NCBI RefSeq assembly: GCF_047948215.1
Contig: NC_134456.1
Location: 194,167,034 to 194,231,033, forward strand
DNA length: 64,000 bases
Reading direction: 5' to 3'
From: Lycorma delicatula
Lineage: Eukaryota; Arthropoda; Insecta; Hemiptera; Fulgoridae
Under the pieces are notes generated by a model. It searched no databases and was not told where the DNA came from. It was given only the letters and a program-made list of their open reading frames with translations. A program made the position numbers and the translations under genes. Shown here one piece after another: positions 1 to 14,347 of this stretch. Each line of letters begins with the position of its first letter. Position 1 is the first letter of the stretch.

Positions 1-860
1 GATTTGCCTGTATAAATAATCAACGTATTCAAATACCGCAAATTTGACAATCATAAAATATAATAATAAAAACACAACGTAACAAAATTTTATAAACAGA
101 AATTCGCATTAGAGGTATATCATCACATATCGAAAAATACTGTGGTAATATAAAAGCATATTTTTGCGGTTAGCCATGTACTAGACAACAAACGATTTAT
201 TTAATAAACCCGTAGGCTACAGTCATAGGCCTCTATGAAAGCGTATATAAATATTAAACAAAATAATTTCAAAAGAATAAAATTGTAAAGGAATTTTATG
301 TTTGAAAATCAATCATATTTTATCGTTATTTTTTCAAAAAAATCTTTTAATTCTAATTGCATAAATTGAAAAAACAAAAAAATAAAGAAATTTTATTTTA
401 AAAATGATATCAAAATTTTAAAGAAATAAAACACGGACTACAGAAAAGAACAGTTCGATATGAAATAACAATGACAATAAAGATAAATCAAAAAATTAAT
501 AAAGTCTCCAGTAATAAATCAAACGGAAGATATTTAATTATAGCTTATTTGAGAAATGAAATATTCAACTGTCTAATTAAATAAGAGTATAAGTACATAT
601 TTTAAGAAAGAAAAATTAACAATAAAATTAAAAATCAACGTCAAAGTTTTCTGACATTAATAAAATCATTTTTATCAAACGTTTTAAACTAATAATTTCA
701 ACAAAAAAAAAAATGTATAATTAGATTTTAGTAACTAACTTCAACGTTTAAGGATTACAGACTATAGAAAAAAATTAATAATTGTTTTATCAAACATTTC
801 TTATTGACCGTATTAAGCTTATCATGACAACAGTTTATACATTTTTTTTTTATTATTATT
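1..860. other. AT-rich non-coding stretch
   Basis: Strongly AT-rich sequence with many A and T runs and short frames only. I see no gene, RNA or recognisable mobile element in it. Confidence 0.6.
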
Positions 861-1145
861 TAACCCTGCCTTCCGGAACTAGATTCCCAATTAAGCATGA
901 ACACGGTTACGGATGGTACCTTCGCCTCTAGCCGCCAGATGAGGGAAACGCCAGGACCGGCTATTCCGTTCCTGGTCTCCATCACTCAGCAACCGGGATT
1001 CGGTCTTTCGTGCTTCTCCTCTAACGGGAGACATCACCGAAGGGACGGCCACGCCGGGACTCAGTCTTTTAGCTCAGGGGCTCGAGAGTTCCTGGACTTC
1101 ATCGCCACTACCACCCATGCAAGCACGGGCGAACGGAATCATATT
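861..1145. repeat. GC-rich repeat island, family G copy 1
   Basis: A sharply bounded GC-rich patch inside AT-rich DNA. About 100 bases from near 925 resemble the patch near 48,410-48,490: both have a run starting with GCCTCTA, then CCAGG, CCGG, TAT, CCGTTCC and CAGCA in the same order. That makes it a dispersed repeat. A 95-codon open frame crosses it, but its product has no motif I recognise and it is probably not a gene. I infer an untranslated or ORF1-proximal piece of a GC-rich non-LTR retrotransposon (R1-like elements have this composition), but no RT motif is present to prove it. Confidence 0.5.
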
Positions 1146-2925
1146 TTAAAATTAATTTCCTTCCTAACAAATTTACAATTTTAAACTCCATTAATCGTAT
1201 CTAAAAAGTCGATTAACCGATGTGTTTAAAGATATAATATTCAGTAAATATCGAGAATGGTCTTATTTTGTTCCCTCAATCGCGTTTTTCTAAACCCCTA
1301 TACAATTTTATTTATTTATAAAGTTCTTAAAAAAAAAATTAAATTAAAACTTAAGAAACGTAGACTTTTTAAAAACATTTTAACCTAACAATATGCTCTT
1401 AAGACACACACTCAAAAAAAATAATAAAATGTCTTAATTTTTTCTTAATACTCACAAAATAACAGATTAATAACATGTAGCCCGCTACTCATAAGACCTC
1501 AAATCATTTTTTTGCGAGAACCTGCTGTATGTTGCTTGTGATTTAAAAAAATATATTTAATCATACATTTATCTACAATTACCCGTTCTATTACATTATA
1601 ATACATATTTTCTTACACAGCTTATCAGAACAGTTTTATAATACTTTTTTTTTTAATTTGGTGTCTATCCTACAAATATATAAGATGCGTGGTGGGTAGT
1701 CTAAATTGAGGTTTAAGTAATTCAGATGTTACCTTGATAAATTAAATTTTCTCAACAGTTGTTTGCATTTTTTTACATTTTTTCACCCTAATTCTACAAA
1801 CCTTGCGAAATATCGTTTTATATCGTTTCGTAAGGGCAGTTTAATTAGGAATTAATGTTTATTATATCTTCTTTATAATATACTTATTTTTTGTGAATAT
1901 TCTTTTTCCGCTCAGTCTACTGATCATTGTTTGACATTCGAGACGGTTGTATTTTAAGTTTTATTAAATTTCAGTAACAGTTTTTTTTTTTTGTAAACGA
2001 TTTTTGAGTATAATCTATTTTTAAACTTATTTTAATAACCGTTTAGTATAGCATAACTCTTTATCTCTAAAGATTTTCTAGTTTAGTTTTTCATAAAAAC
2101 ATTCTACGTCCTGAAACTCAAATTTTGCTCCATCATTGTAAAGGGTAGTCTTGGAAACAATTATAATGGAAAACATATGAATGAATATCGCTTTTAAAAA
2201 ATCCTTAGGTTTAGATTCACAGGGAATCAATATCACTTTTTTGCAAACGTCTATACCAAATGCCATTACAATATTCTTAAGAGATCTTGTATAGAGTTTT
2301 TACAAATCCATGTAGTTTAATTGTGACGATTAAAAGTTAAATCTAAATCAAAATGTGGATGACGAATATTAACAAAAACTATAATAATAAGAAAAATAAA
2401 AAAGAATAAACATAGAAACTAGAGGTAAATTAAAACACGATATATGGAATTAAAATCCATACGTCGCATTTCAAATGCAAAAATATTATTTTATGAAGTC
2501 CTCAAATAAATATTATTACATCGATGTAGATATATTATTTTATAGGTGAATGTTGTTTTAGGTATTGTTTTGCTTGCCAACAATAACAATCCGTAATGTA
2601 CCGCTTCTGAATAGAAAAATCTGATTGCTAGCTATTCTGGAAAGAGAACACTGATATAACATATTTCATCTTGACCATGAATCCATGCATTACATAATAT
2701 GTAATAAACACTTACGTAAAGTTACATTCACGTACTCAGTGCTAATTGTTTCTTTTAATGATCAGTCTACAGGCAATGTAATCGTCATGAATTTTATTCC
2801 CGACGTAACTAAATATGATAATTAATGGCTTAATATTTTCGTACCTTTAAGTGAAATTAAAGGTACAATAATATTAAGTAATAGGACCGAACCTAAAAAA
2901 ATGCAGTCTTTATAATATGTACATA
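1146..2925. other. AT-rich non-coding stretch
   Basis: AT-rich DNA with poly(T) and poly(A) runs. Short frames here show no domain, signal peptide or codon bias. Nothing recognisable. Confidence 0.5.
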
Positions 2926-2929
2926 TACG

Positions 2930-3300
2930 TAAATTCAAAGAAAGTTTGCCTGTTGACTTTGTTTGCAACAGCATCACGCGAGAACCAACCGACCGATTGC
3001 TTTCAAACTTTCAAGGTGCATTCGTGTTACAGCAGAGAAGGTTTTAAGCCGTAGATCGAGACCGTAGCTCCCATGTGTGCTAATATATTAAAGATATTTG
3101 TTAAATAAAGAAAAATTAATTCTTTGGCTTCATTAATTTTTCGTCACTGTAGACAGAGAAATATAATGAAATAAAATAACTAATTCTTTTTTCTTTGATG
3201 AATATCTGTAAAATATTTAATATTCTCACAACCAAGAGGGGGATCCAGGGAACAGAGCCCCGTAGCTAGACGGACGAGCGAGCAAAGCTTCCCTAACCGG
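2930..3300. repeat. Possible interspersed repeat, unclassified
   Basis: Two moderately GC-rich blocks (about 2940-3080 and 3230-3300) are separated by AT-rich sequence. The second has a GGGGGATCC run and AGAGCCCCGTAGC followed by a GACGGACGAGCGAGC run, a composition unlike its surroundings. No coding potential or terminal repeats were identified. I infer an old transposable-element piece. Confidence 0.3.
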
Positions 3301-3996
3301 CTAGTATAAATGATAAAAGTATTAAATAAAAGTAAAATTATGATTTATTTATATTTTAATTATAAATTTTTTATCTTAAATCGAGGCTATTATATTCATT
3401 TATCAAAACAATAATCTAGCTTACGTAAAAAAAAAGCGTAATCTAAATGAAGTTAAGAAATAAAACGGATAATAAACGGCTAATAAATTTACAAACTAAA
3501 AAAAAAGCAATTGTATATCGGAGGTGTTTGCCTCCGTAGTTTTACAATTTCCATTCTGCATATTGAAAACTTTAACAAAATTTATCCAAGCCAAAGATTG
3601 TTCACTCGTAATTTAATACTTAATTATATTAAACAAATAAATTTTCACATCTGTTGTTATCTTATAACTATAAAATTTGTTCGTGTACTAACACGTACAG
3701 AATCGCCATTTACTAGTAACATCTGTATCTGTAATGCAATCTTGCAACACGTAAGAAACACATATTACAGAATTAAAGAAATTATATTCGTATGTAATAA
3801 AGGCTATTACAACTTTGATGCTACTACAACTTCGTAATAATAATTTTTTTTTTAATAAAGATAGTTTACTTGTTTCTATCAAACTCATGAAATGTCCTCC
3901 GTAATACATACTAAATAAAAATAACGAATTTTGAAATAAGGAATCACATTTCTTCATAATTCTATAATACGAGATAGATTTTAATCAATATATAAA

Positions 3997-4031
<35 letters not shown>

Positions 4032-4131
4032 AATTCCTAATCTTTTTAAAAAATCTAACATAATATAAATGTAAAGAAAAATGTTCTACATCGCAGGGCT
4101 ACTATAAAGAAAAGCCTGATTCTATTTTACC
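3301..4131. other. AT-rich stretch with (TA)n microsatellite
   Basis: AT-rich DNA ending in a TA dinucleotide array at about 3999-4029. A 108-codon open frame at 3511-3837 has no recognisable motif and I treat it as chance. Confidence 0.5.
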
Positions 4132-4133
4132 TA

Positions 4134-4158
4134 CGAGGTTCGACAATAAAGTAATGAG
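4134..4158 (+). repeat. Mariner left terminal inverted repeat
   Basis: The first 25 bases match the reverse complement of 5421-5445 at 23 of 25 positions; the shared core is CGACAATAAAGTAATGA. Weaker similarity continues a few bases further in. Confidence 0.92.
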
Positions 4159-4325
4159 ACTGATTTTTCTTTGCAAGATGTGGCAACCCTGCAGCTTGCG
4201 TAGGAACACCATCTTTGACCTTGGTATATAAGCTACTTTTAGTCCAAGCGGCACGTTGATGCAACTGCTCAGTCGTGAGTTGTGCTGTAATAAGTGAACA
4301 CGTGTTTGTGTCACTCGTCACAGAA

Positions 4326-5388
<1,063 letters not shown>

Positions 5389-5420
5389 AACGGTAAGCAA
5401 CATTTTTTTTTCACATCAAT

Positions 5421-5445
5421 TTCATTACTTTATTGTCGCACCTCG
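5421..5445 (-). repeat. Mariner right terminal inverted repeat
   Basis: Mirror of the left repeat, with mismatches at positions 7 and 25 counted from the outer end. Followed directly by the TA target duplication. Confidence 0.92.
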
Positions 5446-5447
5446 TA

Positions 5448-6185
5448 TATCTTAATTATGAAATATTATAATATGTATTCGTAATATCACAAACATATCT
5501 GAGAAATAGACGTAATAAAATGTTTCTTATAACTGTTTCACTATTATAAAAAGAAACAACCACCCAAATGCAATGTAAGTGTAGGTGCGGTATGAAGGGG
5601 AAGGGAGATTTTAATATACGGTAAGTTTCCTACGGGCATTAATATTACAAAAATTAGTGTTACACATTAATATTTTATTAGCGACATAACGCGAACACAA
5701 AACACAACAGTGAATTTCCATCAATAACAGTGTTAACGTATTTAGTCCGGTTAGTAAGATTAGTAAGAGGGATCACTACAAAACAGCTATAATAAAACAT
5801 TACACATAAACGCACTCCCCACACTACTTCAATCATTCACTGCAATACTTCCAACAATTCAGAGCTTGGAATAGGTCAACAGGTAAAATGGAAATATATT
5901 AAGGTCTTGCTCGCTAGTTTATGTCTGAATAAGCGATTATTTTAAGTAGATTTCATAAGAAAGCTACCTATTGTAATACGTACCATGATTCGATTTCCGG
6001 AAAATTTCGACATATGTTCGCGTTTCACATCCCCCAGACCCCAAAACTACCGCCAGCTCAAAACTTTATAAATGCATTTATATATTTCACTTTCTTGTGG
6101 ACACGATAACTGCCGTAATTTTGCGCCAATCATTTTCAAATTTATACATAAAATATAACGACTCAAAATCTCGGTCGAGTTAGTT
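5448..6185. other. AT-rich non-coding stretch
   Basis: Flank of the mariner; AT-rich, with a slightly GC-richer patch at 6000-6060. No gene or mobile-element motif seen. Confidence 0.45.
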
Positions 6186-6189
6186 AATG

Positions 6190-6620
6190 GGCAAAATCGG
6201 ACTATTGGGGTTGAAATGGAAGGGCTTTTTCGAAAAACCAAAATATCGCTATAACTTTCCTATTAACTAAAATATCGAATTCGTTTAAAGTTCCTACTAT
6301 TTTTTTGATAAGGGCCTAAAACTTATCTAAGTACAGTTTTTTGATAAAACCAACCGTTGGCTCAGGAAGTAGATAAAATGGGGTTTCGAAGACAAAAAAA
6401 CCATACCTATGGTTAACTAAACCATACTCTATAAAGTGGTCGTCAGTTCTGTAAAGATTACCTAAAACTTTTGTCTGAAACAATTTTTGATATGACCAAC
6501 CCTTACGGCAAGGGAGATAAAAATATTGCTGGAGTTGAAGATAGGGCTTGTGTATGCTATTCATGTAAAATATTTTTCACGTGCAACCATTGTCGTATTG
6601 AGTAAATTTGAAGTTTTTCT
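6190..6620. repeat. Degenerate tandem repeat, unit about 146-180 bp
   Basis: The block starting CCTAAAACTT at 6315 recurs at 6461. Both are followed by a T-rich GATA segment, ACCAACC, a GC-rich bit, AGATAAAA and GTTNNGAAGA in the same order. A third weaker unit can be traced upstream from about 6195. The units are diverged, so this is an old tandem duplication, possibly the inner part of a non-autonomous transposon. A short open frame on the minus strand (6316-6564) runs through it without recognisable motifs. Confidence 0.45.
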
Positions 6621-9600
6621 TAACTTTAAGATGGACTTTTTTTTATCCCCTTACTTAGCACCGATGAAATCTATCTCAGCCTTCCGGCGTGCCGAAAAGG
6701 ATTTTTTTTTATCATATTAATTCTTTCACGTATCTTATAAGTATGAGGATCGTTGATGGTATTTCTGAAGGAAACCTTAACCTTGTAGGTACAAGATAGT
6801 TCGTTGTAACTAGGTAGTTAATCTAGCATTGTGTACTATTTACTACTAATAGGAACAGTCAATTTGTTGGGGTATATATTTGAAAGAGTCATACCATATT
6901 CGTTGATCAGTAATGCGGCGCTCCAATTTCGGTAAAGATGCTACGATTTCGAAAGATGGTGGGTAAGACTGATGTTCATTGTCTGGTTGGAAATTGTCTC
7001 GTTTCATGATCTTGGTGAGTAAATCGTATTACCTTTCTCATTACCAACTCTTTTTGTTTAACCATAGAGATTACTCTTTTTCATTTTACATTGATCCAAT
7101 CCACTTTTCGATGATTTATAATTCAGTATCTCCTGGATTAGTGTTGCAGAGATTTCAATGTCTCTTGATTTAGGAGGAAAGTCTCTTTGAATGAACATAT
7201 TAGAAAACTTTTTTTTCGAACAGATTGCTTTAGAAACGTCTAACTTATAGTAAATTTATAACGGGTAGCTACGCAATGGTCAGAGTAAAACTCATAAAGC
7301 TAACACTTCAAAATTCCTAAAGTAAAAGATTAAACATCAATTTGTATATTAGTCAAAATTTTCATAATTTATAGAGCTGCTTTTGGATAACCCAGCTACG
7401 GAAATGAGGATTTTGTTCTAAACCACGTAAACAATAGACAGTTATAATAAGAAAAAAGTTGCATTCACTAACTGTAGTTATTACTCGCAGTACTACAGTT
7501 ATTACATAGTTACTAATTGAGTAATGCATTGTACTATGAGTTACTACATAATTACTATTTCTTATGACTAAAATGGCGAACTAAAATTCACTGTACATAA
7601 GGTAAGGCATTCTCAGAGATGTAATTTTCATATTTTCTCTAAAGATTAGAAATAAGAAGATTTTAACCTGATTATTTTGTGTTAATTAAGTTAAAAGCTT
7701 TAGTTTATTATTACATTTACTTTTTGTTCCTGCTTTAATTTTTATGTCACTAGTTCGTATTTGAAAAGTTCTGTATGTTATTTTTTTTTTATTTAACTTT
7801 TGTATTCTATATTAATGTAGAATGTGTTAATTCTATGATAATGGAATAAAAGCATTTTTTTTAAATCTCTTACTTGGGAATAAAATAGAGAAAATAGATT
7901 AAATATTCCACTCCATGTTCTATTAAGTATTTTAAAAAAATAAAGTATTTTTCATTCTTTAAATAATGTAATTCTTAAGAACGTCGCTTCTTATAACAGG
8001 AAGGGTATTTTAAAATCAAATGGATTAAATCGGAAATAGTATGGTTAAAATACAGGTCACAAGTAACCTGCTTACTTAGAATTGTTCTTAGTATTAAAGA
8101 TGACTTAAATAGCCATTGGAATAAGGCAAAACAACTCGAGTGATACTAAAACTTTTAGATGTGCATAAACATTAATATAAATTCCATAATAATAACAAAA
8201 AGAAAAAATAAACATATGTAAATGCATTACAATAAAAAGTAAGGAAATTTAATACAAATACTAGCTGCTGTTTGTAACATTCATTTATCTAACAGATATA
8301 AACATCAAATGCAGACAGAGAAACAGTTTCGTTCAAATGATTTACATAACATAACGATTTACATATTATATCATAACTTACAAACAGTATAATTTACATA
8401 CGATATGATAGCCTGACGAACAGGTTGTAACCGCAAACTTTGTATTTCTCACTTCCAGATGCTAAACGTAATATAATCCTTACAATGACGTCTTTGACTT
8501 TGATACAGATGAAGGTATTTGGTACAGTTACACGGAAATAGTAATGTAAATAAATTTTCTAAAATAACCATAACGAAGCACAAAATTTACACAGAACGTA
8601 AAGAAAATTGTGTTTTTCTGTTTAATTATTTTCTCACACTAAAAAATAAATATCCAAACCGAAGCGAGGTAATTTCGACTAGTTTATCTTATCAGCAATT
8701 AGCGTTAAGTTGACATATGATAAATTTTAACAAAAAGAATGAAGGATTATAATGAAACGATGCACAGTTAAAAAGTATTCTGCAAAGGAAAAGAAATGAG
8801 CTTCCAAGAATTAAAATTCTTTCCTCTTCACTCAAAGTAAAAATAATTCTGATTAAATTGATAGAAATGCAGACTAAAGAAAAATTTTAATCAATCCTCT
8901 AAAAACGATTTCCCACCATCGTGAAAGGTTACTGATCAAAATTGTAATACATTAAAAATAAATGGCTTACGAAGAATACAAAAGCAATTTCTAATAATAC
9001 AAATGAACACATTTCCTTAGGTTTTCAATTTAAGTTACTCAAAAACAGTACGTTTGTTTTTAATGTGATGATTATAATACCTTTATTTATAATAAAAACA
9101 AATCAATTATTAAGCCAATTATCGACAAAAGCAACAAAATGTAGACAATATTTAAAAGAAAGCAGGTTTTTAAATCCCGAGAAAAGTTGACCGGCTGAAA
9201 AAATTACAGTTTAGCGGAAAAAAATGAGCAATCCAAAATGATCTTCATAGAAATCAATGTCATGCGTCACAAAAAATGTACAGAAGTATATTATCTGTAT
9301 TACGTATCACATTGAGTGGTTTCATATTAATGTTAATTTTTGTGGTTTTTTAGGTACATTAAATATTTCTGATTGAGAATGTTGAATGACATTGCTCCTT
9401 GCGATAACTACCTCATTGAATACCGAGTTTCTTCTGTGTATGAGATGTGTTTAAAAACGAAACCACATTAATTACAATAAGGCTTAACTACTTTCAGTTT
9501 TTCCTTTCCCCTTTTTTTTTATTTATTAATTACTAACTAGTATTTATAGAAAGCAAGCAATTTGGAAAATAAAAAAAAACAAGCAATATTAAATTTCACG

Positions 9601-9695
9601 ACACCTTTCATTTAATCTGAATTTAAAAAAATTCAGATATTTCCCATGTAACTATCAGGTAAATTTACTGCAATTAAAAAAGCTGACAACACAGT
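6621..9695. other. AT-rich non-coding stretch
   Basis: Three kilobases of AT-rich sequence. The stretch 7465-7560 repeats TTATTAC and AGTTACT variants in a short cryptic pattern. No gene, tRNA or transposon core recognised. Confidence 0.45.
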
Positions 9696-9698
9696 TGT

Positions 9699-9760
9699 AA
9701 GACTTTCCCGGAACGCGGCTTTACCCGCGTGACGGGATTGACGACTTACAACTGAGGGTT
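9699..9760. other. Small GC-rich patch with hairpin
   Basis: A short GC-rich insertion-like patch holding a 6-bp stem, ACGCGG paired with CCGCGT over a 6-base loop. Origin unknown; possibly a repeat fragment. Confidence 0.3.
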
Positions 9761-9963
9761 GTTTCTGATGCACGGCTTACACAGACAACTTAATTTAAAA
9801 CAATTATTATTTTATTTAAATATAACACTCTTTCGTTTATTTAATTCAGTGATTTTAATTAAAGCTTTATCAATTAAACATACGCATACCGTAATGAATT
9901 CATGCGGATGTCGTGGTACTAGTGGCGACAGTCGGCACTAACTAAAGTAATTTCACAACCTAG

Positions 9964-9965
<2 letters not shown>

Positions 9966-9999
<34 letters not shown>
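9966..9999. repeat. (TA)n microsatellite
   Basis: Uninterrupted TA dinucleotides over about 34 bases. A moderately GC-rich patch of unknown origin follows at 10,010-10,110. Confidence 0.9.
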
Positions 10000-10001
<2 letters not shown>

Positions 10002-10139
10002 GAAAAAATCTCGCTTGTACGGTCGGCAGACTGCTGTATCCGCGAGACTTAACGCACCAGGTACCGAGTAAACCGGTGATCGAGTTGGAGACCCAGCCAA
10101 ACCGAGTTACTTTTTTACAGTTTAAGTATTATTCATTTA

Positions 10140-10620
10140 TTTAATTCTACTGCTCACCTGTGACGTCATAAAGTAGTAGACGACTACAACAGCATTTTTT
10201 TTGGACTGGGGGTGCGATTTTGCAAATATTGTTATTTTTTAATTGTTAACAAATGTTCCAAAGAAAAATTACCTTAATTAGTCGAAATCTCAAATTCTGA
10301 GGGTAACCTTGCTCTGCAGCCTCACTTCCTTGACCGTTTAAGCTGAAAATTTATTGGCATCAATGTACCACACAAAGAAGTAATCAATACCAAGTTTGGT
10401 CAAAATCGGTACAGAAGTTATGGAAATATAAAGTGATTTAGAGGCCAACACCGAACAAACACACGTACATCGAACATTACCATCCAGTTTTTTGGTTCCT
10501 TAGATGTCAAAACGTCAAGATCCAATGAAAACCGCATATGCCCGAATTAGGGAGATTATAATACTTTCCCTTCTAGAGCTATAGCTCTGCTGTAGCGCCA
10601 TCTAGACGGGAAAGTAATAA
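10140..10620. repeat. Interspersed repeat with terminal palindrome
   Basis: Moderate-GC sequence without coding potential, unlike the AT-rich flanks. It ends in an imperfect palindrome: TACTTTCCCTTCTAGA (10,562-10,577) pairs with TCTAGACGGGAAAGTA (10,601-10,616) at 15 of 16 positions over a 23-base loop, which itself contains AGCTATAGCT. The hairpin and the composition suggest the end of a non-autonomous mobile element. The left boundary is a guess. Confidence 0.4.
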
Positions 10621-13600
10621 ATTAATTATTCAAGAAAAAAATTTAATAATTTAGGGTAAACTTTCAGATTGAGGTAATTTATGAATATTACGAGTGTCGC
10701 ATATAATGGCACTACCATTTTTTCGAATAAGGAAGGGCGAAGACAAGAACACGATTGTTCTATTACCAGTACAGTCTCAAATACAAAAATATTTTGTACT
10801 CTATTAATTGCATAATAAATATTAGTAATTTTTTTATGGATTCTTATCAACATTAAATAGATTGATATAACTGTTGAATTAAAATTTATTTAAAAACGTT
10901 TATGATGACCGGATGTGTCCCTTCAAAGGTATTTGTGTAAAAACATAACACGAAGGTATAATAACCAATTATACAATTTAATAAAATGTATGACTGTAGA
11001 AAAATTAAATTAAATAAAAGTCACACTAAAGAATATAATAATAATTATAAATACTGAAAAGAATTCTCAAAAATGCAATGAGAGAGCATTTTTTAAACTA
11101 AATTCTCTTTTTATTGTGTAACGTTGTTATTGTTATAATATTTTCAGTCTGTTTTAAAAACATATCAAGTTATATAAATAAAAACTACAAAATTATAAGA
11201 TGAAGCTTGACTTTTAAATGAATTCTATCTCATAATAAAAGATCCACTTCTCTGATATAATCATAAGGATGCCTTAAGAATCAACAAAACATCCAGGAGT
11301 TTGATTTCCCAAGGGAAAAGAGCACATGTACTGTGAAAATACCGTGCGTTACAATCCTGTCTTACCAAATATCTAAGTACAGTGTTTTACAGTGTATTTT
11401 GTTAAATTAGATTAAATTAGTTAAAGCATCTGTGGACTAAATACAGTTTCTATTTTGTAAATATAACTCAAGAAAATTAATTAACGGCAACTTTTTGTAA
11501 CATAATGATATATTTTTTGTCTAATTTGTTTTATCGACACAAATTTATCTAATTACGTATCTTTTAATTTACACAATTTAACTAAACCATAATAAAACCA
11601 TTTACCCTTCTTTATAGAATAAGTTAAAATAAAAACAAAGTTATTAACCAACAATTCTACTACTATAAAGCGAAAAATTTGTTATTTTAATTTGTCTTTT
11701 AAGTTTTAATAAGGATTGTATAATTATTACCAAATCCATTATTCATTAAAAATCTAGAAAATTCAATAGACCGTTCTTCATGAGGCTTCTACATAAGAAG
11801 CTTAATCTTATTCAAAAATATTTGTAATATCATGAGCTTAAAAGTTTTACAAATAAATGTAACGAAATTAAATTTCTTGAATATAAACGAACTTTAAGAA
11901 ATAATGATAGGAAGAGAAGGGTATAACAGCGTTATATGAGTGAGTATACAAACGCACGTTTATTAGAAGGAATTAAGAGTCTAACGTTAACTGAAAAAAA
12001 CCTCAATTCCAGGATGGGCTTTTGAACACTCAAGAAATAAGGAACAGATTTATCGCATGTTATCGGATAGGACACCAGCGTGCCATACAAACACCATAGA
12101 CTTAACAAAAACTCTCTTCCTAACAACTGATCCAGTAAGCATTTAGCCAAAACCTATCGAAGACCTCCGGGAATGCAAGGATCATGCATGGGTAAGAGGA
12201 AAGGCTAGGATAGTAACAAAAAAACGAACCACAAAAACAAAACAAACAATTTCACCTAAAGGGATTCTACTATATCGTAGGTTTTAGAAGATAAACTTCA
12301 GTAACTTGACCACTATTACATGAAAACTAAACACGTACAGACAATACGAATCAATTTCAATTAAAATCGTATTGAACTATTTTTAAATTATTGAAAAAAA
12401 AGAAAATAAACAGGGACTTAACGATTAAATCATCACGTTAAACACAGTAAGGATAAAACAATAATTCATCTATGGATGATTAACCGGTTTTTTATTCATT
12501 CAACAAATATACTCATAACGATATATACAATAATTAAATTCGTTATCAGCACGATTATAGATTGGCTTTAACTAGACTAACTGACAGAAATACAAATATT
12601 CTACAGCTAAAAAAATTGTAATTGCATGAAACGTTAAATTAAAAATATAAGTTTAATAATCCTTTAAAACCATTTATATTATACCAATTGCAATAACAAA
12701 ATGAATATCATTTAAAAAATAAAACTAAATTAACAATTAAAACTGTTATCGATAAGGTTATAACAATAATGTTAAAAATAATATATCGTAAAGTAAAACT
12801 AGTGAAACTGAAACAATACGGCTGCGCTGATGGTGTTAGGCAGAAACCACAAAATTCAATCCAGCCGTTCACCATACAGTTGGTTAAACACATTTAGATT
12901 CGTATATCAAAATCCTTCTAAATAAATTAAATGAAGGAATTGCATTTAACTATTAGATTTTATGAAAAAGGAAATAAATTAATAAAATACTTATAATTTT
13001 ATGTAAACGTGATTAAAAAAAATATTATTAATTTACTTAAAATAGTAGAAACATAACAAATTTCGGGATAGGTAACCTAAGTAAGTAACCGAAAACGCTA
13101 AATGTAAATTACATGCCATAATTTACAATGAGACTCCGCCCTATTTGCCGAAAACCGCTCTAAATTTAGTCTTTTCAGAATTTCACCATTATATTACAAA
13201 GTACATACTTAACAGAAGTAAATGCAGCAGTACAAGTATAAAATTAAAGATAAAAAAAGAAAAAAGTATACGGTAATATTATTTACTGGATTTTCAATTT
13301 CAAATGAAATTAATCGTATTTTATTTTGTCTACACTGAGATTATGAAATTGCACATTATTTAAAACCAGATTTTCATAATACAATGCATAAACTGTGCTA
13401 AAAGTACTGTAATAATAAAGTTCAACGATAATATTTCCAAATCTCAAAAGTGCTTTTAATGTTACTAGTGATGACATTTTTATGAACAAAAGGATTATTA
13501 ATAAATTACCAACATTTTTCAATTAGAAATATTAAGACAAATCGAAGAAATTCTTGTAATAAAGCGCTATGAGTCGGTTCACCGAAAGATGTTCAGCACT

Positions 13601-14345
13601 AGCATTATGAACAGGACATACTAAAGCACTTTTAAAATTAAATTAAAATAATTTTTGGAACGTTTCCCGCAGAAGTCAATTATGGTACTAAATTTTTTCT
13701 TGATGTTAATATTTAAAAAAAAAATATGTTAATGTTTATCTTCATGTTAATGTTTCCGTTGCGCAAATTAACCTACAATAAATATCATTACCAGATGCAG
13801 AACGAAATTAACGAACGTGTCGGAAACCGATGTATTAGTTTTTAAAAAATGAATCAATTTATAAAAATATAAGCTAGACCTTTTCTAAAATTTATTAAAA
13901 AAGTATCTATTGTGTATTCATATACTATTTTAATGATGACATATCTCATTCTTCATCAAGCATTAAATTTCCTAGTTTAAGTATTGATTCATTTGTTTTT
14001 TCTTTTTAGAACCGGTTGCCAAAAGGATAGCGACCATAAGTAAGATTGTGTAGCTAAGAGTAACGTGTCAGATCATCCAAAGATAACCCAACTCAAATAG
14101 AATATTAATAATATGCATGCATTACCTCTCATGACACACAAAAAAAAAACAATTAGTTAATAAAAACAAAGATAACCAATAATAAAGTCAAATAAAGGAG
14201 AGAATAATAATAATAATGCAGTCTCAAAATATTAAAGTCAACCAAATAAAGCCACCAATATTAAAGTCGGATAAAGACAGGTAAAAATGGCATGGATTCT
14301 AAACTATATTTAACATAACCATAATGACTTCAATGATCACCCAAC
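10621..14345. other. AT-rich non-coding stretch
   Basis: Long AT-rich stretch. Short frames such as 10,626-10,853 and 12,708-12,893 (minus) look hydrophobic only because of T-richness. No motif supports a gene. Confidence 0.5.
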
Positions 14346-14347
14346 CT

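Noticed and set aside
897..1184. 95-codon protein-coding gene
   Set aside because: The frame follows a GC-rich repeat seen again at 48.4 kb and its product has no recognisable motif.
3511..3957. Overlapping frames of 108 and 89 codons on opposite strands
   Set aside because: No recognisable domain in either; overlapping frames of this size are expected in low-complexity DNA.
9699..10616. One transposon bounded by ACTTTCCC and GGGAAAGT
   Set aside because: The 8-base match is short, and the right-hand copy already pairs with a nearby arm; no support that the two ends belong together.
10140..10620. Helitron
   Set aside because: A terminal hairpin is present but no CTRR end, TC start or Rep/helicase coding is visible.
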